Positions 1 through 13,600 of a stretch of DNA of 41,573 nt are shown here, in pieces (positions within the stretch are counted from its first letter, which is position 1; every line of letters starts with the position of its first letter). Origin of the DNA: Ichthyophonus hoferi (Eukaryota; Opisthokonta; Ichthyosporea; Ichthyophonida; Ichthyophonidae); the NCBI GenBank assembly GCA_002751075.1, contig NAOQ01000097.1, positions 13,751-55,323 of the forward strand. Reading direction: 5' to 3'. The position numbers were made by a program, and so were the translations under genes. The notes under the pieces were generated by a model. That model was not told the origin of the DNA and ran no database searches. It worked only from the letters and a program-made list of their open reading frames with translations.

Positions 1-62
<62 letters not shown>
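1..62. repeat. (ATT)n microsatellite
   Basis: About 20 uninterrupted ATT units at the window edge, inside a TOP2 intron. Confidence 0.97.
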
Positions 63-66
<4 letters not shown>

Positions 67-240
67 ACTGTTACTATTATTAGTATTTTTATTGTACTCC
101 AATTAACGTTGATAATAAGCCCAGTACATCAAAAATCAATTGGCATTTTACAATGATTAATACCAGAATATACCAACACATTATGTATATATTATCTGTC
201 TACTACACTATCTCATCCTTATGCTCTACTGTATATACAG

Positions 241-3200
241 AGATGCATCAGAAAGAAAAGGTCTATGTTCCTGAGCTTATTTTTGGCCACTTGTTAACGT
301 CTTCCAATTATGACGATGAGGAGAAGAAGGTATATATTTTTATTGATTGGCCAGTATTGAGAAATCGCGATATATATATTATTTGCATATTTAATATCTC
401 ACTTAGCAATGCACTCCTCCTTTATAATTGTTTATCCTGCCCTTTCCACTGCATGACATACCACCAGTCTCTACAACATTATTAATGCCCACTTGAGTTC
501 GTGAACATAACTATATCTGATAGATTAACTTTTTTTGGTATAATTAACTAGGTGACAGGTGGGCGTAACGGCTATGGTGCCAAGCTATGTAATATTTTCA
601 GCAAGGAATTTATTGTGGAAACATCCAATAAGGACACCAAGAAGTTTTATCGTCAGGTAGGAAGGGTTACTATGGAAATAAGAACATTTAATGACACTAT
701 AGGCTCTTGTTATATATTAAAATTGCCATCTAAGTATAGTTTTGTGGGATAGCTATTAGGAGATATAATAGAAAATACAAGTATGTGTTTTTCCTGACTT
801 CAATTGTGACTATTTAATTTATATTATGTTGTTATAGTAATTGTTAACTATTTTTTTGATTTTCTAGTTCAGTGAAGTGTTTTGTGGCCTACATACAGTT
901 AGATATATACAAATATATAGTTTAATACCACTATATATAATAATAATAATAACTTGATTTTAACTTGATTTTAACTTGTCCCATTTGCAGACCTTTACCG
1001 AAAACATGTCAGTGAAGACCAAGCCCGAGATTAAAAAGTAGGTAGTAGGGGTAAAAAAATAGGAGATAAGTGTATGGTTATGTATATATATATATAAAGG
1101 CACATGTGTGTATAGATACATGTATGTACGTATGTATGTGTATGTGCTATATATCTTTATTTAAATGTATCTATTTTTATTTCAAGATACATATACTTAT
1201 ACATACATATATATTATGCAATATATATAATCACACATATAACTGCATATAGATACATCTTTATATCAATAATGTATGGTTAAATTACCTATACTAAACA
1301 ATAGCTATAGCATGTCATTGTGATAAGATTAATAAGTTCATATTGTATAGAGTATTAATAAAATATTGTGTGGCATAGACTTTATATTATAATGTGCTTT
1401 AGTATACTAGTAGATTAGTATATCATGATATATTATAGTATGATAGATAACAGTAAAATGTAATGTGTGATAGATGGTACGATGTAATCTAATATACAAC
1501 TTAATATACCTATACTTACATAGTTCTAAGAAACCCGAGGATTATACTTGTATTTCTTTCCGACCCGATTTGGCCCGATTTGGAATGACCCATTTGGATG
1601 ACGATATAGTGGCCCTGTTTACTAAGCGTGCCTATGATATGGCTGGTATCTTGGTGGGTTATAAATATATTAGCTCTCTGTCACTATTGGCTTAACCTTT
1701 TTTAAATCATGTATTTTAATTTAGTGTAAGTCTAGCCTGTGGACATATGTTCTTGCATTTGTATGACTATATATGTTAATGTTTTATGATATATGCATAA
1801 ATGAAAATATATATATATATATATGTATACATTGAAGTATATGTGCCTACTTGTATTTAACTATAATCCTACAGTACACGTTACAATCCCCCATCAACTA
1901 AAATAAAATTTATTTAATATAATCTACTGATTGGATATCCGTAGTAATTATTGAATTAGCCTCTTATCTTACATTATATTGGATACTAGTGACTAAGTTG
2001 AAGATAGGCCCATTGGTAATTTTTTCTGATTACGACTTACATATTTTATCCCTCTCTCCCCACCAATAGAATAACGTCAAAGTCATCCTCAACAATGAAC
2101 GCGTTGCTATTCGTTCATTTAAAGACTATGTGGATGTACGTATTGCTTTGTATTTATATATTTATGATATTTATTGATTATTAGTATTTTTCCTATATTT
2201 ATATCGATACCTTAATATATGCATTTGTAGATACATAATTATGTATGTGTACATATCTCAATATAATCCCTCTCTCCTCTCCCAGTCATATCTTGTAGTA
2301 AAGCAAACAATCATAGAGCTGTATGTATGGTGTGATATTTCAATTTCACAGTAATATTATTTTTCTTTTACTCTTTCTCTTTTATTTCCTATATCCCCCT
2401 CCCTCTTTACCTGTATATATCAATGCCTATCTACCTTTATTTACCTCCTATAACTATACCATAGCTCTACCTCAAGAAAGCCAACAGAGAGGATGGGGAA
2501 GAGACACCCGTAGTACATGAGAAGGTCAACGATCGCTGGGAGGTTAGTTAATCTAGTGCTAGCATTCAATTGTGTTGCGTTGTTATGTGGGTTATAATAA
2601 GATTATTTGTCTTTTATGTGTTTTTATATATATTATAGCCTTATGAAACGTTTTAATATATATTGTATATATAATATATATTGCAGCTGCAATGACAATC
2701 CCATTTGTTTATATATACATCTATAAATACATTTACAAATACTTTAAGGCTACGAGTGAGGTAGGTAAGTATTTGCATAACGTACATGATAATTTTATAG
2801 CGCAACTGATTATAGGATGAGCTTTATTATTTCATACACACATATATATATATGTCTTCTATGATATTATATAATATATTGTTATTAGGTTACATTGTAT
2901 AATACAGCCTAATGCATTATATATAATGCTTTTTAGTAAAATAGCAATATTCATATTTATCTGTAACTGTATAATAGTTCAACCACCCACTAGCGATTAT
3001 AGCATACCAATTAGTTTGCATTTAATTATCTTATTTTATAGACCAATCCAATCATGCCATCTGTCTCATCGCATTATTCAATCATTTCCTATTATTTCAC
3101 AGGTGTTTGCAACTGTTAGCGACGGCCAATTTCAGCAAATCAGTTTTGTGAATGCCATAGCAACCACCAAGGGAGGGAGCCATGTGAATTATGTGACTGA

Positions 3201-4603
3201 TCAGTAAGTCTGTCTATTTATTGCTATATGGTTTATTGTTATTAGTGTACGGTTAGACTTTATATATATGTGCGTGTATTAAATGAATAACCCTATGTAT
3301 GCCTACTATATCTATTATTATTTTATAACTTTATATACTATCTATATGATTATACATATATAAATAATAAACAGCAAACCTACCATATATATATTCCACA
3401 ACATATGCCTTTTAAAGAATAATATTACTCATTAAGCAGTCCAATCGTACGGGTTCAGCTGTTAACATTTAATTATCATGGCTGCAGAATGGTTCAGAAA
3501 CTCTCTGCTGTAGTAGAGAAAAAGAATAAGGCTGTGCCTGTCAAACCATTCCAGATTAAGAATCATGTAAGTACTTTGTGCGTTTATATGCCATGATATA
3601 TATATACCAATTAGTAAAAAAGACATCGCCAAAATTTAATTGTGTACACCTACCTACAGTGATTAGCCAAGAAAAAGAAATAGTAGAATAATGAACAAGC
3701 AATGAATAATAATAATAATAAATAAATAAATTAAAAGTGCATCAACCCTAAATAAGGATAAAATACAATGGTACCCCACGGTTATATTAAGGTGTCGCTT
3801 GACCTTATTTTCATTGGCTAGTGGTCAGTTCTAATATTTACCTTTATATTGTTTCTCATCTACCATCACAGATATGGGTGTTTGTCAATTGTATGATTGA
3901 GAATCCCAGTTTTGACAGTCAAACGAAAGAGAACATGACTTTACGTGCTAAGGCCTTTGGTTCTGAGTGTAATCTGAGCGACAAGGTTAGTATGATAGTG
4001 TGTGCTATCTATCTAATACTAATTAGATCAACTTTATACCCAATAGAATTGATTCCAGCCCACACATTAATTATTTTGTTCTGGGATTAAAAGCTTAGTT
4101 ATTAATATCCCATCCAGTATCATTGTTACCGTTTATATTAGCTAAGAATTGTTTATCTTTCGAGTTACAACACTTAGAAAAAAATATTAAAACAAAAACC
4201 CGTTTTCATTAGAGAATCACTTACTGTATTAGTTATTATATTAGTTTTGTTATATTAAATGGTTTCCAGTTGTTTATAATGGTTTACAGTGATATAAAAT
4301 GGTATTTATATTTATATAACATTCTTTATGTACACATACGTATCACTACATAAATACATGGATGCCTAAGTAAATACACAGATACACACACACACATAAA
4401 CAAACAAACGCAACTGTTTAGACATATACAGAGATGTATACATATATACATACACGAATATATATATATATGTGTTATCTTAACCAATATATTTCTTTTA
4501 CCAGTTCATCAAGGCTGTGGTTCAGAGTGGTGTTGTGGATCGTATTCTTACATGGGCCAAGTTTAAACAACAAGCTGTTTTAAATAAACAGAGCGGGGTC
4601 AAG
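241..4603 (+). other. TOP2: TOP2 exons 1-10: GHKL ATPase (part) and transducer
   Basis: Exons 241-329, 552-656, 991-1037, 1524-1653, 2070-2135, 2465-2542, 3103-3203, 3488-3566, 3872-3985 and 4505-4603 encode residues 1-302. The first reads [20 protein letters not shown], a hallmark block of eukaryotic Top2. The second holds [16 protein letters not shown], the glycine-rich ATP-binding loop. Exon 7 carries [20 protein letters not shown] and exon 9 the QTK loop in [10 protein letters not shown], whose lysine contacts the ATP gamma-phosphate in this family. These exons are internally consistent in phase and ungapped against human, yeast and plant enzymes apart from short loops. Exon 3 (47 nt) is the least conserved, and its borders depend on the phase match to exon 4. 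Confidence 0.93.
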
Positions 4604-7600
4604 GTATTTTTAAATTATTTTGTTTATTTTATTTTTTTTATTAAGTCTGTGACATGTGTTATTTATTGATTTTATAATTATTTTATAGTGTTCCACTATA
4701 ATTAAATAATATGCATATGTAGTGGTGCATTATCATACTATTATACATATATACATACATACATACATATAAACATACCTATAAACATACATACTATCAT
4801 ACTACTATTCTCAAAACAATCTTACATTAGCCTCTCCCTGTTCTTTACAGCGGAGCAGATTGACAGGTATTCCCAAGTTAGACGATGCCAATATGGCTGG
4901 AACTCGTCAAAGTTATAAATGTACTCTTATTGTCACAGAAGGAGATTCAGCCAAGGCGTTGGCTGTGAGGTACGAACATGTTTCTCTATTTATATCTTGT
5001 GGAAAAACAAAAAAAAAGTATTAAATATTTTTTTTAAAAAAAAATATGTCCGAGCATAGGTAATTAATGCTTTTCACTGTTATAACAAACCATATATAAT
5101 ATCATAAGCTATTGGCATACCTATATAAATATATTATGTGTGCCCATATTCACCTAATGTTTATATATTTTGATGTTATGTTATACATTTGAACTCGGGT
5201 TTTTTTTCTTTTTCTTTTTTCTCTCTTTATTTCCTTCTTTGTTTTCGATGATTATTTATATTTATAGAGTTATTTTTTTCATAAACTTACCAAAGCTTTT
5301 ATTTTATTATACAGAGTTTTATGTTGTATGTATGTATGTATATATGTATTATAGTTGCCTGTTGTAATAGTCTGATAATATTACTCATCCTTGATTCTTC
5401 ATGACGTAATCTATAAGGTGCTACTATCCAACCTTTAACTAACTGCTCTCTGCCAACTATTCCAGTGGACTAAGTGTAGTAGGTCGTGACTATTACGGTG
5501 TATTCCCCCTGAGAGGAAAGCTGCTAAATGTACGAGAGGCTACCCACAAACAGGTTAGCGATAATGCTGAAATTAAGAGGTATGTTTAGGCATAGTATAT
5601 AGTATATTTTAGGCTGTGGTATATGCCAAGGTATATGGTCTATTATTTGTTGTGGTACACTATGATATCATAGTATACAATAAAGGTTGTTATCACATAA
5701 TATAGCATATATTACAATTATAACATAATATTGTATGGCTGTGCTCTAATCTTATTTCTCTCTACAAAATATTTCTATGAGGAACATTTCCAGCTGAGTA
5801 TTTTTGTGCTGTTTTACACACACATACATAAATGTACATACACACACCTACATACAAGCATACATGCATACATGCATATATTTATACATATCTAATCTTA
5901 CATACATATACTACCCTGCAGCCTTGTTCAAATCTTGGGCTTACAGTATAATAAGAAATACACTTCTATTGACCAATTACGATATGGTTCGTTAATGATA
6001 ATGACAGATCAGGTATGGATGTGTAATGAGTAATTAACTAACTTGGTTTCAAATGATTTATTTTGTTTTTTTTTAGTTGTTTATGTTTTATGGTTACTTA
6101 AAATTAGTATAGAGGCATATTACTTATTTTCTTTCTGGCTTTTTTTATAAAAAAATCTTTCCACATATTTTTATTTGTTAACGAGATCGTTTATTATGTG
6201 ATATTGTAAAATAATATTATTCAGTACAACATAATACAACATGATACCATACCATGCCATCACATTCCATACCATAAAACGCAACATAAGATAAGGTAAT
6301 ATAAACTAAGATACCAACCCGCTATCTATTCGTATATAACAGTAGTATGGATTACTTACATATTTTATAACTGATCATCAATACGTACCAATCATTAACC
6401 TCATATCCCTTATGACCTATGACATATGGCCTATCAGGATCATGATGGCTCCCATATCAAGGGATTAATCATCAATTTTGTTCACCATTTCTGGCCATCT
6501 TTATTAAAGGTATATATATATATGATTATTATTTATTTCCTCTCTTACAATGTGCTTGGTTTTTTTTTGGTATTTAGTTTTTCTTTTACTTACTAAGAAT
6601 ATATATATTTCCTTCGTTATATACATACATTCATGGAAATATATATTGTAACAGAACTTACACCCACATCTATAGGTTCCTGGTTTTATGGTAGAATTCA
6701 TCACTCCTATTATTAAGGCTACAAAGGGATCTACCGTGAAGTCTTTCTTCACCATTCCAGGTATATAGATATATGTTTATTTATTTATATGTAAATATAT
6801 AGGTAAAACATGTACTCATAATTGCATTTTTATGGCTACACTGTATATGTTTTTATTGTAGTATCTATGACCAGTCATATGTACATGCTATAGGAAAGTT
6901 GTTTGTTTGAACTATGTAATTTTTAAATGACAATTGTAAAAATACCCTTGTCTCTTTAAAAAATGGGACGAAACCATAGTTACAGTAACTAACAGGAATG
7001 ACCTTGAACCAATAGAGTACGAGACCTGGAAGGATAGTACTGGTAATGACGCCAAAGGTTGGCGTGTAAAGTATTACAAAGGCAGGTCTTTCTCTGTTAT
7101 TCTACCATTACTACCACACGAGGTATTGCATTATTATTATATTCATATACCCAATCAATTACTTGTTTTTTATTTTATAGCGTTTTTTAATTCATGTGAT
7201 TTTTTTGCGCCTATACAATATATCATATTATATTTTATACAATGTCGTATCCTATTATATCAGATTATAATACTCTATTATATCAAATCTACGCTGTTGT
7301 GGTTTTACTACTTATTAATGATGTAGTATTTTTATCTCATAAGCTTATAATCATTATATTTAACTTACATAATCATAGGTATTCTTGACTAAAAAAATTA
7401 AATTGTAAATACAAAATAAAAAAACCGAGGACATCAAAACTCTATTCCCATAACTACCAATTGAGAGCAATACGGGGCCACACATAGCTGTTTTTTTATA
7501 GAAAATAAAGCCAATGTGACAACATAACCACGTTAACATTGCTTCTAATTGGTGCAGGTCTGGGTACCTCAACCCAGAAAGAAGCAAAGGAGTACTTCTC

Positions 7601-10600
7601 AGATATGCAAAGACATCAAATCAAGTTTGAGTGGGAATCCAGTCAAGATGATGATAGAGTAGGTAGTAGGTAGTGGGCAATAGTTGTACATAATAGATAG
7701 TAGGTAATGACTTTTTCTTTTATTTATCATAGGTGTTTGTTTCATCTATTACCTCTAAGGGTGAAGTAATTGAACCACTTTTTTCTTTACATTTGTTTAG
7801 TTTTCTTCAATTTCAAGTATACTAAACTCCAAATACACTTTTTTTTTTTAAAAAAAAAAAAAGTATATTTATTTCTCACTTTTAAATTTTACTATGTAGT
7901 CTTACAGCACATAAATACACCTAAAGCAATATATATATGCAATTTAGTACTTTTCTATCATTATGGCAATTGGTATAGATTTACTCATACATAGCTAAAC
8001 TTAACTTAATATAACGTAATATAATATATTTGAAAGCATAGCATAACATAAATAAAATAATATAATGCAATCCACTAATAGAGAAATTTCTAATATCTTT
8101 TGTGGTTTATAGCTGGAATTAGCCTTTGCCAAGACCAGAGTGAATGATCGCAAAGATTGGCTCTACAATTTCCAGCAGGGTGAGCTATATAGGAAAATAT
8201 TTGCTAATATATATAGATTTAAAAACATGCATACATAAACCTATATAAATAAATTATGCGTGGGAGGATTTCCTATTTGGCTCTAGGCTAATCAAATATG
8301 TTCCCTATATGATTACGTCACCCATTATGTAGTACTTCCATCATAGCCAACACTAATTTATATTATAATATTATAATAGTCTAATTTTAGTTTTTTACTG
8401 ATCATTTAATTTTTTATTTTAAATAAACCAATAGGCTGCATATCACAAGTGTTGATTTAATATCACACATTCATATTTATATTCTAGAAATATATATATA
8501 TATATATATATATTTTCTAATTCAATAAAATATTTTTTAATAGAAATAAAAATAACCTCTTGTCTTTCTTGTATTGCTACGTAAATGTCGTCAACCAATA
8601 ATATTGTGACATAAACTAATACCATGGTTGCCAAATACATACAAGCATTATATTTTAATACTGACACGGTGTTATGGTATTTGTAGGAACTTACTTGGAC
8701 CAGAATATTGATGTGTTGAGCTACTCCGATTTTATTGACAAGGAACTGATTCTTTTCTCTATGGGTAAGTCTCACTATATATATATATGCATGTAGGTAT
8801 GCATGTATGTTAGAATGTCCATACATATATATGTACACATGTATGTTTGTTTACATATATTTATTTGACTATATATCTATATATTTCAATATTCATATAT
8901 ATTGTTATACTTATACATAGAGAGATAATATATATGCATATATATTTATCTAAGCCATTCTGCCAGCACTCACCTACCGACCCGTGCTATCCCCTCTCTC
9001 AGCTGACAACATGCGTTCTATTCCTTCTATGGTGGATGGTCTTAAACCCGGTCAACGTAAAATTCTATACTCCTGCTTTAAACGTAAACTAAAGGAAGAA
9101 ATTAAAGTTAACCAGTTGGCAGGGTTAGTTAATTTAAATTTTATTATTATATTTATGTTTTATTTTTGTATTCATTTATTTTTGTGCTTCACTCTTTTTT
9201 CTTTCTCTTTTTTCTCTTCGTTAGTGCACTTTTTCCCATATGTAATATATATTTTTTTTTCTGTTAACCACTTCATACACATAAACATACACATGCACAA
9301 ACATAAAAAAACACATACAAATACACATGTAAATATACGTCCTTGTTCCCACGTATTTTACTTTTAATTTCACAAATCTTTTTGTATCAACTACTCTACC
9401 ACACACATATCTGAAATACTATTAACAAAATATGTATCACTCTTTAAAATTACCAAACAGTTATGTGTCGGAACAGTCCTCCTACCATCACGGTGAACAG
9501 GCACTCTGTCAGACCATTGTTAACATGGCCCAAGACTTTGTAGGTTCCAACAACATCAACTACCTAATGCCCAATGGTCAGTTTGGTACTCGTTTGCAAG
9601 GTGGAAAGGATGCTGCCTCCCCCAGGTAGGTCGGGTGAGACACATTGTGTATGGTTTGTTTTTTGTTTTTGTTGTTGCATTCGTTTTGGTTTTGATTTCT
9701 TGGGTTTGCTATGTTGTATATATGCATACATGTATCCATGTATATATGTATATACAATAATATTATGAGATATCAATAATGTTTATCCCTAACACTCTAA
9801 CTAACGTATGTCTTCAGGTACATCTACACCAACCTCAATACAGTGTCCCGCTGTCTGTTCCATGTGGATGATGACCCTCTCCTTAACTACCTAAGTGATG
9901 AAGGCCTGTCTATTGAGCCTGGTAACCTTGCCTTTTCTCTACCTCTATCTCAGTTCTAATTACTCATATATGGGGTTGATTCCATATTTGTATAATTGTT
10001 TTATTATTTTAGGGTTTATGTGTTTATGTTTTATATGTTTATTTTTAATTCATTTATACATATGTTTATTTTCATACATTGTTATATCGCGCCATTCTCA
10101 TTGTTGCTCATCTATATGATATGTAATTAATCAATTATCAGTATTACGTATTCAAAATTGGGCAGAGGGAGTGCGAGGGTTGTGCGCCATATAGTTGAGG
10201 TCTGAAGGTTGTGAAAATTATCCGGTAAATCCTTGTATACAGAATGTTATAAGCTTATATATATGTTGTTTTTACAGGATTCTACATTAATAAATAATGC
10301 CCAGCCTATTATTGACTCTTCTTTTACTAACATCTACATATATGATTTTTTTTCTTTTAGAATTCTATGCACCAATTATTCCTACCGTGCTAATTAACGG
10401 TAGTGATGGAATCGGCACTGGTTGGGTAAGTAAACCTGGTTTGAAGTGCCATAATTGGGCCAATAGATAGAAGATAAAAATTAAAGTAGGATAGAAAGTA
10501 AAATAATTTATTATTAATTAAACATTAATTTATTGTCTTATATATAGCTTTATACTATACATTAATATGTTTACATATATTTATGTGTGTTTATATATTT

Positions 10601-13600
10601 GTATTTATATATGTATATATACGAACAAAAAATCGTAAACTGTGTACCTCCATGTATTAATAGATGCGTCCAGATAATTACAAATACATAATATAACAAT
10701 CGAAAGAGTATTCTAATATTATAAAGGAGGCCATAATGGGGCTGTCTGTTGATAGAGTATTTTAAGACAGAACATGCTTTATAAATGATATTGGACAATA
10801 AATGGCCATGTACCCAATAATATAGTACCTACTATATATATATATATAAGCGTATACGAGTATTAATATAAATAGGTAGGATAGGGGTGTAGGAGTTTAG
10901 ATAACTATATTATTTTACGTATATCTTAACAACTATCATATGCCATCATAAATCTATATATTTTACATTTTCATTGTAAGTGAGAGAATTGTATAGAGAG
11001 AGTGCATACATGGATGGCGAAATAAAGATATTAATAGTACTTAATGTAAAGTTATTTAAGCCGATGTCTTAGGAATTACCTATTATATTATTTTGCTCTG
11101 ATCATATAAATTGCCTATATATTTTGATATATATATAGATATAGATATGAGACGTCATTATTACGGCATATTTTTATTTTTCTGCATATTTGATTAGCGG
11201 CCTGCCTGAAGGAGAGAGCTGCGTTTGTAGGAATGATTATACATAGTTCTACATACTTAACTGTTTAATGTATTACCTCTGTTAGAATGCTAAGAAGGCG
11301 AATGGAATGAATCAGTGACCTTATTGGGATCAATATTATGATAGTTTATAACATACCAATACATATTTATAATTTTAAATGTAGCTTTTGTCTCTTATTT
11401 GGTATTAACGAACGATTCCTTTGGTGCACAGAGTTCTAGTATACCCAATTACAACCCTCGTGAGGTCATAGCAAATATACGTCATCGTATTCATGGTTTG
11501 TATCTGTCTTTCTTTTGGTTATTTTCCGTGCTCCCTCTGTCTGTCATATATTTTCTTTGTACTTTTCTTTCATTTTATTTGGTTTAAATAAATCAAATGT
11601 ATATTTTTTTATAGAAACGTGGACGATATGTAGGAGGGTAAATTCGATAAAGATTGAAAAAATAGTACGAGGACAACTAAATATGTGTGTATATACTTCA
11701 ATTTTTTCTGCCTTATATAATAGTTGGGACTTGAAAGGAAATATTTGCAAGAAACAATAGGTTGTATAAGATATATGTTTATTGTAGTGTATAATCATTT
11801 ATTTGTAATTGAACAGGAATTAATGTATTAGAATGCAATATTATATAGCATTATACGATAAAGATAGTAAAATATGAAAGAGAAATAGTGATAGAGAATA
11901 GTCTTTTTTAAAACAGTAGTATAATATATAAATATGGTATAACATGATAAATATAATCGCGGGTTATAGATATATGGTGAAAGATATAAGATATAGTCAG
12001 GTACTTGTCGGCAATATAATATAATGCATTCTAATGTAGTATAGCATGGGAGATATGTGAACATATACTAGAGATGCAATGAAAGAGTAGTTTGAGCATA
12101 TAATGTGGTATTATTTAATGCATTATAATATGGAATAAAAGAGAATGATACGGCGGCCGAAATGGTCAAATAATTAAGGATAAAGGGAGATAATTTTATA
12201 ATATTGTATATAGTAAAGCATAGTATGGTGTATGATGATTTGGCATAGTATGATATAGTAATGTATAGTACAATATTATATGTGGTATGTATTCAAATAT
12301 AGTTAAATACACACAGATGAGCCTATGGAACCCATGGTTCCATGGTACAAGAACTATAAGGGTCAAATCACCCAAGTGGTAAGTTAAAAATGAGTGTACA
12401 ATATATTATATTACACCATATATGACAGTTTTTGTACATTTTTACATTTATTTAACTGTCTGTTATTACTACACTACCCGATATTTTATCACCTCTCTTC
12501 TATTTATATCCTGATCTTTTTATATACACTATTTCATATTTTAAATAACGACTTGTGCATTCTATGGCTGAGTTAATAATATTACAATGTAAGTAGGGAG
12601 TCTATACTATGAAGGCATCAATTTATTAATGTTTATTCATATTTTCAGTACCTACTTGATATATATGTTTTTGTTTACATCGTATGTATTTTTTCCACGG
12701 TAACTGGTGGTTGAGTTTCCAACGAATTTCTACTAGGTATTATAAACTAATGGATCTATATATTGCCAAATTTAATAGGTTCATGATTGGTGGATTTTAC
12801 CAATGGAGTATGCTTAATGGTTATCTGCTTCCAATCATAATTCATGGGCTATATATTATATTGGTATAATAGCCATACTAACCTACGTATAATTCATTTA
12901 TATCTTTTAGTATTTCTACTATAAAGTATCAATCTGATCGAATACCATCTATACCATAGTTTATATGGGATAATTAAAGTTGTTCTAAATTAAGCGTTGT
13001 ATTGGGATAATCATTGTTTTAATTGGCCGGATTAGTAGCATTTAAATAAGTATGATTAAAATCTACACCATGATTAATAATACGCCTAGCATTGCTATGT
13101 ATGTAGGTAGATTTTTAAGTTATTATTTTTAAAATCGGCCAATAGATAATAAATACTATAATGCACACTCATTCGCTATGTATCATATAGCCATTAGTCA
13201 CTTATAAAGTTTTAATACGACATAACAGGAAGCCAATAAGTTTCGAGTAAGTGGAATAATAGAAAAGGTGAATGAAACTACCTTGGAGATAACAGAGCTG
13301 CCTATACATACCTGGACACAGTCCTATAAGGAGGTAGGATATGGCATGCTAGTATAAGATATCGTATATTAAGATATAGTATAATCTGAGATTATATTAT
13401 ATGACATGATGTAATATTTTTTATTAATACTGTCATACCATAATACTATTGATATATCATCATGTCATACTACTATACTATTATACTATTGCACTATTAA
13501 CCTATTACCATATAATATTATTATACTTAAATGTAGCTCCGACCAAAACAACCTTCTTTAAATTTTATTTTCAATAGCCCCATTTGGGTTTTTTAATGGA

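Larger units (their letters stand above)
4851..7658 (+). other. TOP2: TOP2 exons 11-17: TOPRIM metal-binding domain
   Basis: Exons 4851-4969, 5466-5579, 5922-6012, 6438-6509, 6676-6760, 6986-7081 and 7558-7658 encode about residues 303-528. The catalytic glutamate lies in [11 protein letters not shown] (Glu332). The DxDxD metal ligands are Asp409, Asp411 and Asp413; the intron 6013-6437 falls between Gln410 and Asp411, inside this motif. [12 protein letters not shown] and KYYKGLGTS are family signatures. The glycine codon of KYYKG is split across a GC-AG intron. TOPRIM binds the magnesium ions used for strand cleavage together with the tyrosine in exon 22. Confidence 0.95.

Noticed and set aside
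2285-2325. A stretch after CTCTCCCAG, translating [12 protein letters not shown], as the exon following VDV in TOP2
   Set aside because: Its frame and residues do not match the family, whereas 2465-2542 gives LYLKKA directly after VD, as in other TOP2 proteins (VDMYLK, VELYLK).
8443-8838. Long minus-strand open frame overlapping TOP2 exon 19
   Set aside because: Antisense to a well-supported exon; its composition (Tyr/Ile runs from TA repeats) is that of translated simple sequence.
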